From Trochalopteron elliotii (lineage: Eukaryota > Chordata > Aves > Passeriformes > Leiothrichidae), in NCBI GenBank assembly GCA_024734555.1, contig JANPWX010000028.1, positions 3,543,522 through 3,607,521 on the forward strand: DNA of 64,000 bases, given 5' to 3'. Each line of letters starts with the position of its first letter. The stretch's first letter is position 1. Under the pieces are notes generated by a model, which had not been told where the DNA came from, made no database searches, and saw only the letters and a list, made by a program, of their open reading frames with translations. Shown piece after piece: positions 40,991-53,700 of this stretch. A program made the position numbers and the translations under genes.

Positions 40991-41505
40991 AAGGAGGAAG
41001 GGATGGAGGGAGAGAGAAGGGGAGAGAGGGAGAAAGGAAGGGAGGGAGGGANNNNNNNNNNNNNNNNNNNNNNNNNNNNNNNNNNNNNNNNNNNNNNNNN
41101 NNNNNNNNNNNNNNNNNNNNNNNNNNNNNNNNNNNNNNNNNNNNNNNNNNNNNNNNNNNNNNNNNNNNNNNNNNNNNNNNNNNNNNNNNNNNNNNNNNNN
41201 NNNNNNNNNNNNNNNNNNNNNNNNNNNNNNNNNNNNNNNNNNNNNNNNNNNNNNNNNNNNNNNNNNNNNNNNNNNNNNNNNNNNNNNNNNNNNNNNNNNN
41301 NNNNNNNNNNNNNNNNNNNNNNNNNNNNNNNNNNNNNNNNNNNNNGGAAGGAAGGAAGGAAGGAAGGAAGGAAGGAAGGAAGGAAGGAAGGAAGGAAGGA
41401 AGGAAGGAAGGAAGGAAGGAAGGAAGGAAGGAAGGAAGGAAGGAAGGAAGGAAGGAAGGAAGGAAGGAAGGAAGGAAGGAAGGAAGGAAGGAAGGAAGGA
41501 AGGAA
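40991..41505 (+). repeat. GGAA/GGGA microsatellite spanning an assembly gap
   Basis: The left flank to 41,051 is degenerate GGGA/GAGA purine sequence. Positions 41,052-41,345 are N (294 bases). From 41,346 to 41,505 the sequence is an essentially perfect GGAA array (about 40 units). It forces long Pro-Ser-Phe-Leu or Lys-Glu-Gly-Arg frames across the gap; these are artefacts. Confidence 0.95.
41052..41345. other. Assembly gap (N run)
   Basis: 294 undetermined bases inside the purine microsatellite. The true length is unknown and is likely repeat that the assembly could not span. Confidence 0.97.
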
Positions 41506-44500
41506 ATACATATCCGAGTCAGCCACAGTCTCTTATTCAAATGGATCTTTCAGCTTCTGTGCAAATTGTAATAGTACTTAATAGTTTCAGGCTTGAATAG
41601 GGAAATCCTTGCTCTTTATAATCAATATCATCTTCATTACAAACAGGTTAAATCATAAAAAGACCAGTTTGAAGGCTGTCCTGGTTGATCTCAAAAGCTT
41701 TCCTGGTCATCAAGAAAGATTATAACACACTGCATGCTCACACTGTTCATAATTTCAAAATATTTGGCAGTGTTAAGAAATGTCTAAAATCTCTTCTTAC
41801 AAATTGCACTGAACTATAAGTAATTTTACCTCCAAATGAGCTTTGGCCTTTCTCCTTTGTCCCATAATGTTTGGACAATGCCTTTAAATACTCTGTTAGT
41901 TGTCAATCCTTGATTTCCAGTTTCTATGTTCTTTTTTTGCATTGTAATCCTCCTCTGATACTATATTTTTATATTGATGCATGATAATTTTTTCTTTGGT
42001 TATATACGAAGCATGAATAGAACTAACAAGAAGAATGTCAAACTTAATAGGCAATAAAAATGCCATATTTGACCAGCACTCTGTTTAATCAGACTAGTAT
42101 TCATTTTATTATTTCCAGCAACTTTTTAAACATCAGATGAAATCAAAATTCCCTAGTGATAAATGTCTACCTCAGTCACTGCTAGATGAGAGACAAGTGG
42201 TTGGAATAAGAATGAGTCAGTACCTCTGAAGAAGGTTGATTGATGGAAATTTGAAACCACAACAAAGAGTGCACAAATTCAGTTTAATCTGTCTACAAGA
42301 TTGCACTTTAAAAGAGGCTGAAACAGTGGCAATTAGCAATATTCACATACAAGCATGCCTGCACAACCATTTCCCAACATGCAGACAGATACAGTGCCAG
42401 CCAGGTTCTAATTCTGAATACACTTATAAACTGAATCCTGGGATTCAAGATTGTAGTTGTTCTAGGACTCAGGAGCACTCTTTCTGAGTCAAAATCTTTC
42501 AGGTGTTTATTTGTTGAGTTGTTTTCAAATAACAAGGTAAGAGAATGTATCAACACTCTTCAAGTCACACATCATTCAGGTAATTTTCACTAGATCATTC
42601 TTCTAAGTCAGAAAAAGCATGTTTCCAGGAGTAAATGTGTTTGCTTTTAGGTGAAAAGGAGTGAAGCTTCCAAGAAGGATAGACTTGGATCTCTGTCCTT
42701 GATTGGTCTGAAGAGGACATTCACTAGCACATTATTTACACAAGAATCACCACTGCAATACACTGCTTTTGAATGTGACAGTTCAACATTGCAAGTAGAT
42801 CTGTTGGGGAAAACAGCCTTTGGCAAATAGCAAAAAAATCAGATATGGGGGGGAAAATTATGAAAACCACTAGTGTATCTGTCTTATATTTCATAGATAC
42901 AGAGTAATGGTAGAACGCGTTTCATGAGAGTGATGGGGATGCCATTGTCTATCACAGAAGAAGTACCGTAACTAACTTAAATAGTTAATGCACCTGTCAT
43001 AAAGATGTAGGAAATTTTACACCCTTCAAATGTATTTAATTTTAGCTTGTTTCACCTCTTCTTTTGCTTTAATTGAGTATTGATTTAATTGAATTCCTGC
43101 CCACAAACACAAACCTAATCCTCTTTTACTCAGTATGTTTCCCAAGGCATACCGTTCACTTGGTTTTCCTAGGATGTTAGTGACACTTCAGTGGTTTTTT
43201 TGTGCCAGGCCTCTAGACACAGAAAAAAAAGTTACGTACCATGTACCATGATGGTGACATAACTTCCAATTCATGTGAATATTTTGTGTTGTGTATTGCA
43301 AGCACCATGGAAGTGATCCTGAACTGTCCACTGGGCAGAGTAGGAAGTCAGCTTGAGTAGTCAGATAAAGACCTGCCTTGTCCAGAACACTTTTTTATAA
43401 AGGCATTAATTTTGCTGCTTGGTAGGACAAGCTGTATGCAAACACAGAAGGACTATTCAGACATGTAGCAGTTCTTTTCCTAGGCTGGTCAGAGCTCTCC
43501 TGGATCCTTTTGTGCAAAGAAAAGAATGTTTCTTTTCTCAGTACAGCTCCTATTGTTTAGGGTGTCAGCTTCACACACCAGTAGTTTCCTGAATGAAGCA
43601 ACAATTTTTTAATTTAAAGAGTCTTGTCTCCTGTAAGGTGTGACATTTAGCTTTCATTTTTAAACATTCTTTTTTAATGTATTTTTAAATATAAAAATCA
43701 GTTTTATTTTAGTTGTAAAAGAATGCAAGCTTGTATGGGAAGCAACCAGAAAAACTCAGATATTAGTTAGAAGATCTCCTATACTACTGAAAACACTTTG
43801 CCAGCATCAACTGCTGTCATGCTGAGCGATTATGTATACTTATGACTTTGAACATAGATCAAGATTCTCATAAACCTTATATGCAAGAGTTTCAAAATGA
43901 TGACTGAACAGTATGTCCTGGCTTGTTTTTAGCCTGGATCTTTTGTGTGACTCAGCAGACCTTGCTAACAGAAAGAAAAGTGGTATCAGGTGGATGTGAG
44001 TGAAAATGGATAGCTCATCAGAACTGGAGAGTGAGCCTGTCATCTTTCACTCAAGTACATATTGACAGTGTTTACTTAATTGTACTCAAGTAGTGAAGCC
44101 TTAGAAGGCTTCCTTTTAGAAACCCTTAGAAAGCACAAATTTCATTGATATTGGACAGAACTGGACTTCTTCACAGTAGTAAGAAAAGGGCAAAACCAGA
44201 AACATGAATTGATTTCACCTCATTCTGGCACAATATATTGCATACTTAAGAAAATTAGTCCAGACATAAGACAAATGGCACCACATCAACATGGTCAGAA
44301 ATTGATGTTCACAGCATTCACAGTATGACATTTGATCCCTGCCCATAGTTTTAGTGCTGATTGTCTTCACTTCTTTGTCATTGTTCCAAGCTTGAGCAAA
44401 GTTCCCTCATTTCTACAGTCAGAAAATGAAACTGCTTGAATAATACAATATGTCAAGTTTAAGGAAGGTGAGAAAAACTCCTGGTGTCATTGAAGGTACA

Positions 44501-47500
44501 TTGACTATTCATCTTACTACTCTCGTTAATTACCAGCATAAATCCAGTCATCACCCTCGCCTCCACTTTTCCATATTAAACAAAGGTGACCCTTTTTTTA
44601 CCTTTGTTGCTGTGCATCAAATGACAGACCATCAGAATGCAATCAGAAGTCCTCACTGCCCCAAAAAACAGCCACTCAAGGCTCATTGAAATGGTGTCAT
44701 CTTGTCTTTACATTTATTGGACAATAATTTTGATCTCTGAAACTGCGAGATGTGAGTCCTTCGAATCTGTAAGTGAGAGAGTAACAGAAAATAAGAAAGG
44801 GGATAAACATAACAGTCATGGGCTTGCCTACTTTCTGTCACAGCTTCTGCTGCTGTGGAGGAAGGCGAGCATGCTTTATGTTTCAAATCACTTATCATAT
44901 TGTTCTTTCTGGGCCATATCACTTTTGCTCCTTAAAATTTTCAAATGGTAAAAAACTCTCTTAGCATCTGTTAGTCCTCTTTCTTTAATGAAATGCACTC
45001 TGCTTTTGGAAGTGTAAAACTAGATATAATCCAATTTTGGCCTTATAAGGTTCCTATATTCCACCTTGCTCTTCATTCCAGAATTAACATCATCAGGTGA
45101 GGTCAAATAATGTATTTTACTTTCAAATTTTGTTGTTTTTTTTTTTCCTTCCACTACCCTTAGCTGTTGATTTCCTCCACTCACCACTTCACACACAGGA
45201 ATTTCTGGCAGGTCTCTGGTGGGGTGGAAATATGCAGCTTGGTCTGGCTTTCCCTTTAGTGTAGATCCCTTATGAGCCTTTCCACAATCCTGCTGCAGAA
45301 GTACTAAAGCCTAGGTCCCCTCTCCCTCTAGTGGAACACGTCACAGTCAGCAGAATGTGACCACCCAGGATTTTTTCCTTTTAGTAAACATCAAATCTTT
45401 TACATTTGACTGCTCCATCTTTGCACCACTCCTAGAGAGGTTTTACCAAACCAGTTGGTAACAGGATCCAGCTCTTTTATTTTATGATCCAGTTTTCTCA
45501 GAGTAACTGAGAGATTGGCAAGGAAGTTTACTTGAAAGTCTACTTTAGGTAGCCTTCTTTTTTTAGAGGCTTCCTTTCCAAGTCAATCACCAGCAAAGTG
45601 GATTCTCTCTTCTCTTGAAGAGCTGGTATGATTTCCATATGTAGGACTGAAAAATCCTAACTGAGCTTCCTGCCTTTGGGAGATACACACTTTCATAGAG
45701 AATTCAAAGGGGTTTCTACTAAGACTGCTATTTTCATAGGTCAATACAATCCTGTGCAATTGATTCTCTTGGGTTTTCTCCCCTGTCATAGTACCTACTG
45801 CATTTTTATGCAGCTTGTGAGTCATGAGAACAATTCACAGCAAATACCCTTTAGTTGTAAAGAATACATGACCTGAAGGAAGTGCAGGAAGAGAAAAGCC
45901 TCAGGACCAGGAAAGTTCTTAGTGGATTTATTTGAAATTCTGTTATTATCAAATCTGCAACACAGCAGAGTGTGTATTAAAAAAAACCAAAAATCACAAA
46001 GCAATCTTAAGGCTTCAGCTGAATCATTTCCCAGCTGCACTTAAGCAGTGACTATGCAGGCACAATCAATCAAACTAATTTTAAAAAGTTATGAGAACTA
46101 ATCAGAAAGTTCTTTTAAAGCTCATTAGTTATAGGAAACATACACACAGGATAAGGATGGAGACTGGGATCTGTGTTCATCTATAAAGCTGGAATAGCAA
46201 AAAATATCCCCACTTCTAAGTGAATTCAATCAAAATCGTGAAGGAGAAAAATCAAATCCCCACTATGTTCATAACTAGGAACTTGTGAAGACATAGTGAT
46301 GTTGGTCTAGTATTTTAGGCAATTCACCTAGACCCCTTTGCAAGTAAGAGGCTGAGAACATGCTACAGATAAATCATTTCATCAGTGCAGAAAACTTAAC
46401 AGTTGCTCAGTGTCAAGGTACATTCATCAGACATGTCTATTTTAGTTTACAATTTTGCTCTTCTACTATTCATCCACTTATTTTGTCCCTTTTTCCCAAT
46501 CTGTTTTATCAAACCTAATTCTAAAATTCTTGAAAAATATTATTTATTATTTGTATTAGTCTAAAAACTCATGTCAGCATATGAAATTATTAACTTCCTC
46601 TCATTCTCTTCAAAAATTTCTATGTCATATGATACAAAAAGCAAATTAAAGTAAGACTAACATTACAATAGCCCCCTGATGAAAAGCAGCAATTTACTTA
46701 TGAACTTCTAAGGCTTCTGGGCCATAGAAATTGTTAGACAGGAAAAAGGAAGAGCTGCTAAGGAATGCATGTTCTCTCTTTTCCTGTTCACACAATATTA
46801 CTCAGTCTGCAGTTTCTAATGAGGCTTCTCCAAAATAAATATTTTGGAAGGATTTGTATTTTGAATGTCTTTTTTCATGTCTTCTTAGCTTTCTCTGTAC
46901 ATTGTGTTTTTTATGTTTCAGATACTAGTAACACTTCTAACTACATATGTGTACACAGAAATGTATACATTCATTCAGTTGTTTCTTGACGAGTATCTTC
47001 TCTACTTATTTTTTTTTATGAACTATTCTCTTTTCTTCAGGGGTTAATAATACTCCCTTTATCTACCCTACTGATGTTCTTTCTTTCATAACAAAACACA
47101 AATTTACTGATAATATAGTATTTACTTAAATTAAAACTACTGGTTTTAAGTGGAGAATGAGAAAATGACCCAAATGAAATCAACAAAACTTGATTCTGGC
47201 TGACTTCATTAGCACCAGCATCTCATTTATAATTTCAAAAAGGAGCATGAGAAGTTAGCTACCACATCCTTAGAAGAGTGACAGAAGGATTTGAAAACAG
47301 ACTAAACAAATTTTACTGACCTATTTTTTTCTGCTTTTATAATATAAATGCAGGTGCAATTCTTAGTCATCGAGTTGATGGAGATACTTCTCCATCATCA
47401 TAGACATATTTTCAGATGCAAAATTATACTTGTAAGAAAATATAGATATGCAGTGATATGCAAGGGCAATACACACATTTATTTTTAAATGTGTGTTTAC

Positions 47501-50500
47501 AAACCCATGAAAACAACTCTGGTTTACAGTACTTACTGACTTGTGTCATGTTTTATTAATACATTAAGTTCTTCATCATAAAAGTCATATTTTCCTTTTC
47601 TTCTGATTATACTAACTAAATGAGAGGGAGACCTAAACCAAAATTATTAATAGGTTCCATCTCCTTAGTGTCACTAAGTTCTTCAAAGCTTTTTTGTTCT
47701 GATAAACCTTGACAAGTGATCCAAAAAATGCTACTAGAAAAGCTAAGTAGTCTTGAGGTAAAAGGGAAAAGAAAATCCTCAATTGACTACCGGGTAGAAA
47801 CTGCTAATTAAATCAGAAGATTCAACAGCATTATATTTCCTCCTTCATTATAACTTTGTGATGATGTATCTTTACCTTCTGTACCAGGTTGATATTTAAT
47901 ACACAAGCAAGTGATTTAGAATGTGGCAAGAGGGAATACCGAGGCAGCTGAGTTTGTAATGAGATAGAATGGTTCTGCTAGAATCAGAAAGCAGCATGAA
48001 AAGCCTTCAGAAGACATGAAAAACTGCAGTGAATCATAATGACAAATGAACATCCATACAAGTAAAAACAAACATTAGAGGTGAAACAATGAAATATTTT
48101 AACCACATTTAGGGTTTAAAGTAATGATTGCCAGTCAGGAAGTAGATATAAATGTCATTGCACTCCAGTTAATTAAGATTTTCACCCACTGTGCAGCAGT
48201 AATTGACGGTGAAGGAAATATTTAACAAGATTACTGAAGAACAAGATAAAAAATAATTCCAAAATTGTTCTAATAAAATAATAGCAAGCAGTGTTTCACC
48301 CTCAGCTGGACTGCCATCATTTAGTCTCATGGTTAATGGAGCAGAAGTGAGTTTTCCATGAACACACAATGCAAACTAAAAAGATTACATGACTGAATAT
48401 TTAAATGAAAATTTTAAGTCTTTTCACTAATGAGAACAGAAATTAACATGATAAAATATGCAAAGCTGTTATTTCTACAGAGAAGATCTATCAGATATTT
48501 CTATTTGCCTTGTTTACAATGCAAGAATATCAGTTAGTCATAGAAATAAAAAATTGCATAGGAAAGAGAAATTCAATAGGAAAATAATTTTCCATAAAAT
48601 GTACAATCACACTGTGAAATCCATTGTCAGTCAATAGTACTGAAAACCTAAATTTCATCAAGGCTAAAGAAGTATTGGAAAGTCATGTGGGTAACATCAA
48701 CATCAGGCATGTGGCAGTATCTCACTTAGCCCTTGCAAGAGTTTTCTTCTGGTAGGCTGGAAATGTACAGGCAATCATAGCCTGTATACGTTGTTTTCAT
48801 GCAGTGGCATGAAATAAAATAAATATTTTATATATAAATAAATCTGCATTTGAGGGGCCTGTGCTGGCCACTGGCAGAAAGAAAGAAAAATAGCCAACAC
48901 AAACCCCTAGTCTTCTTCTAGTGTCAGTAATCTACTTAGTGTGTTACAGTGAACAAATCCATCCACATAACATCTAAATCTAGGACCCTGTGCTGAACTG
49001 AAGTAGAGGTATTTGCCCTTGCGCTTTCTTCTCTTCCCTGCTATCACCTCATGTCATCCTTCAGATCACTGGTACAAACATATAATCCCAACCACTTCCA
49101 TTCACAGTCCTCTCTCAAAAGTACATACTGTATCTCTTGGAAAAAAGGAGAGGTCACTGATATCAGAACAAGCACAGTTCTTCTGTAAGGTCAGTTTGTG
49201 AATTTCACTAGCCTAGCAAGTTAAAGAACAACCTCAAATTGTAGCTTACTCTGACTAAAAATTCACTATAAATTTACTAGGCTCTGTTCCAAGACTTAAA
49301 ATAATGCAAAATTAGGATTAAATCTTTTGACTATTGTAGAGGCACAACAAAATTACTGCAACTCCTACCCTTACCCCTTTACCAAGACTTGGGGTGGCCT
49401 GGATTTTCCATCTCTTTTTTAATCACCTTTTAGTACAAATTGTCCTATTTCAGTTTCCCCTGTTACTGAAGAACAGCCCAGTATTGACCAAATACAAACA
49501 AAACATAGTGCTGGCCAGCTGTTGACCTGGGCAATTTCATTTCATCCTTTACATAATAGGGGCAAAAAAATTGTTGAGTCTTGAGAATCCTGGGCTGTCT
49601 TGGGGGTGAGATAAAGTAGCATAAAAGACTGTTACTGGTGTGATCATCAGGTCTACTTCCACTGAAGTGCCACCAGAGCAGGCATATTCCCATATCTGCA
49701 TTTTTTGGGCAGAAAAACACTCCTCAGAGAGGAGTGAAGCTGGAATCTGGAGCTAAAACTAGGTCTATGTACAAGCTAGCGTTGTAGCTTTTGAGTTTCA
49801 AAAACACTACAAAAACTGTTATTCTAACAGAATTAAACTTTAGCTAAGAGGACAGATTGACTGTTGACCAAAATGAGTCAGCAAATAGATTAACCCCAGT
49901 GCTTAAGCACGTATCTATTCTAAGAAGTATGCAAATGTGTGCATATGTATGATTTACATTGTAAAAGATACAATTTTTTTTTTTAGATACATAAAATTAT
50001 TTTTTTTGATCTATTTTATATTTGCACATGAATATTTATATCCATTCTTACCAAACAGATACCATTGAACTCCCCTACATTTCCTACTACTGTTAATTGT
50101 TTCTTTTCTCCCTCTAAAGGTATAAATTTTAGGGTTTATTCCATCAAAAACCATACATAGAACAAGGTTTCAGCTTGGGAGGATCTGAAGGCTAACTCCT
50201 TGTTACTGGTCATAGAGGATTCATATATAATCTAGAAAAGAAATAATATCTACTGTTAGTTTGCCCTTTCCTGCTGGATTCATGAGAAAAAAAAAGTGAA
50301 ACAAAATTTTTGCTTCTTTTAAACAGAACCTAAATTCTAAATGTGAATTCTTCATGGCTTTACCTTTCTCAGCAAACAAGATGCTATAAAAGAACTGACC
50401 AAGAAAATTAAAGTATGGTGAAAACAAAGTGTTTTCAGCTTCTCTGGTTTTAGTTCCATTGTATTAATTGGCTTGGTACTCAGCTGATTAATTAAGCAAT

Positions 50501-50654
50501 TTCAAGAGAAAGTCAGCTTTCATTTTTATTAGACTTTTTAAGTAGCTTTCTCACTATTTTGGCTGTGGTGAAAAGCTGGAAGTCTTGAGTCATAAGGTAC
50601 ATAAACAAAATTACTCCTCAAAAGCAGTACTACTGTAAAAAAAGTCTTTAAAGG
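41506..50654. other. Non-genic host DNA, about 9 kb
   Basis: No gene or interspersed repeat that I can name. Many short frames on both strands, all under 105 codons, without motifs. Simple sequence is limited to short homopolymers (for example T-runs near 45,135 and 49,975). Confidence 0.5.
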
Positions 50655-50723
50655 TTTTTGGTTGTTTTTTTGGGGTTTTTTTTGTTTGTTTGTTTGTTTT
50701 TGTTGTTTGTTTGTTTGTTTTAC
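50655..50723 (+). repeat. G/T-rich tract with TTTG repeats
   Basis: T7-G4-T8 core followed by a (TTTG)n-type run to about 50,720. It shares the T-G4-T core with the tracts at 6,383 and 28,681. Confidence 0.8.
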
Positions 50724-53700
50724 CAGTTGCATGAGGTTTGCATGCTTAAAGGAGAGAGACTTTGAAAAAGTCTGCAGTCCTTACCTTCAGGACAAGTACA
50801 TAGCTCAGAAAGACAAAACAGACTCACTTTTTCATAAATTTCATAGAACAAAAAAGTAGTAACTGCATTACTTCTACTCTCAGAGGAAAATAAAGCTGAA
50901 TTGCAACTGCCCCTTGGCTTTCTCTCTAATGTAATAAAAAGCCTTGGGCTATATCTGGGTTGTGCAGACTTAGCCTTCAAGTCTCCACGGCTAGGCTATA
51001 AAAATGAAAAGCAAAACAAAAGCTTGCATGAATGAACAGGTGTTTTGGTGTTTTGACCCTGGCTGGATGCCAGGCACCAACCAAAGCCCTTCTACAACTG
51101 GACATGGGAGAGAAAATACAACAAAGGGTTCACCAGCTGAGATAAGGACCGGGAGAGATCACTCACCAGATACTGTAGTGGGAAAAACAGACTGGAATTG
51201 AGGATATTAATTGAATTTAACAGCAAAATCAGAGCAGGATAATAAGAAGTAAAATAAATCTTATAAACACCTTCCCCCTGCCTCTCCCTCCTTCCCAGGT
51301 CCACCTCAACGTCCCCAGCAGTGCAGGGAGATGAGGAATGGAGGTTATGGTCAGTTCATCACAAGTGACATCCATCCATAACGTACTTTTTATGCTATTC
51401 TTTCTCCCACAGAATAAATCATTTTGCTTTGACCTAATCACAAATGGCCACAACCCATAGAACTTCTTACAAAGAAAAATCAAAGCCATTTTCTCAATTA
51501 AAAAAATTCCCCCAGTGCTTAATGGACTCCCTTTCATATTTTGTACTTCAACATCAAACTAGAATTGTGTGCCTGTTCCAAGTCAAATGATTTCTTCTGT
51601 AAATAACAGAAATAAAAATTGTAAGTCACCAGAAATCAGCTCCATGACTGGAAATGCCTTTCCTCTGGATTAATGTCACAGGGATGGGGAAATGGGTATG
51701 AGAGGAGGATGGGAGAGGCTGTGGATGTAGATCTGCGACACAGAATTTCATAATATTTCTTTAATTTCTTTAAGAGTGGTCTCCAGTTCATATTTCATGG
51801 CTCCTGTATCAGACAATCCAGAAACGGGGAAAAGATGACAATGTCCTTGTCTTTCATTTCAGTGGGTCTCCAGCTTCAGGGGAGGCAGGCAGGAGAGAAT
51901 AATGTCACAGGTCTGCAACTTAGCTGTCAAGTGACAGCATTTTTGCTGTGTCTGACCACCTTTCCAAATTTTAGCTACCCTTTTGTATGTAGAATTTTCA
52001 AATCAACCATATGGAAGAATTTTTCTCCATAGGTTTTCAGGGACAGCCAACTTCTGGTTCACCTTCATAATAAGACACAGCCTCTTTTTTCTGACTTTCT
52101 GTGTTAGCTTCTTTAAAAATCTTCCTTGTATACATCCAGAAAAGGCTACACACTGGCTTGCAAGGTCATGCTTTCTTTTCAGATGCCTCTGAAACATCAG
52201 TGTTTCTGGTGGGCCAACACAAGGGAAAAAGAAAAAACCTCCCCTGCAGCAAACTAAAGGTATTTTATTAAAATTATACTACACCACACTGTACCTACAA
52301 TCAAGATTTCTTTATTTCCTGGAAATTAAAAGGACAGAAAACCCCCAAATACTTCCTTTGTTGTGACAACCCATTTCTTTGCTCGTTGTTCTTTACCTCT
52401 CTAATATAATCAGACTCACAAATAAAGGAGGGTGAAATACTGTAAATAGTGTTCTGCCATGTATGACATGGGTGGGAGGAAGCATATTTTACAAATATCT
52501 TGAAGGACAGGCTTCATTCCCTGGAACCTGAGTACACAGACAGTGCTGCTGCAAGGAGAAAGAAAACAAATTGGAGACAGTACCAACCAAGCACTACCAA
52601 AAAGCAATGAAGCACCTGCTCAGACTGATATTGAACCCCTGAAATTCCCACATGGACCCCAGACTTTCAGGCACATCTCTCTGCTTGATTCAGTACAAGC
52701 ATCAGCACACCTAATTCTGTTAAAGCATCATTTACAGACAAACACCCCCTGCACCCTTGTTTCCTGTGCAGATGAAAGTACTGGAAAGGAACTAAACCAT
52801 CAAGAGTTTTTCAGGCAGCAGGTTCCTGCATCACTTCCTCAGCAATTTATAAATAGTCTAGTCTTAATTAGTATTACATTTTTTTATATTGTACCTTATC
52901 TGACAGTGTAAAATTCAGTTTGCTTCCTGTTAGCAGTCAGTGGAACTAATGTCAGGGCTCTGAACTGTTTTTTATGTATTTTTAAGCTTTTTTGTTTCAG
53001 TACTTACTGTTTTCCATTGAGTTGCAAGAAATGTAGCTATGTCAGAGTGTTTAATTACGTATCTCTGCAATCTACACAAAACAATTAAAAGGATCACCTT
53101 GGGTCATCAACTCAGAAAACATGAAGACTTACCCTTTTTTTTTTAAATAAATAATCCCATATGCAATTAATTAAATTTAAATTAGTCAAGTTCAATATGT
53201 ATTGGTTATGAGTTTCCTTCCAACTAAATACAAAGATGCATTGAGCCTAAATTATGAAGAGTAAGATGCTCCCTGTGAATATTCTTCTACTGACAGTTGT
53301 AGGAACCTACAGTACTCCTCTTGTTTTTCGCCTCAAATCCAGTTTTTTGTATTTGACATGAAAACACAATTGACACATCTATCTTGTCCATCGTGCATAC
53401 TTTGTCTACATCCATTGCACCCAGAATTTTACTGGGTGTGGATTTTTACTGGCATCTGCAAGTGTCATAAATGGTAGTGTTATAATAAAAAGATATCTTT
53501 GCAAAATAAAGAAAATATAGTTTGACCAGTAACAACCCCAAAGCCAGAGCTATGGAAGACAGCAGCTGCTGGAGTCAGAAAGAGAAGGCAAATCATCATA
53601 CACTGCCTAAATTGGAATGACTCCTCATTATCCTAGAAAGCCTGTGGAAATGCTAGTCTAATACATGAATAGCCAGCATCTCCAAAATAAATGAAATAAG

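Noticed and set aside
40944..41581. Long frames of about 190 codons on both strands through the purine repeat
   Set aside because: They consist of simple-repeat translation (Pro-Ser-Phe-Leu or Lys-Glu-Gly-Arg) and undetermined residues across the gap.
52543..52911. 122-codon plus-strand frame
   Set aside because: No family motif; length is within chance expectation for a window this size.
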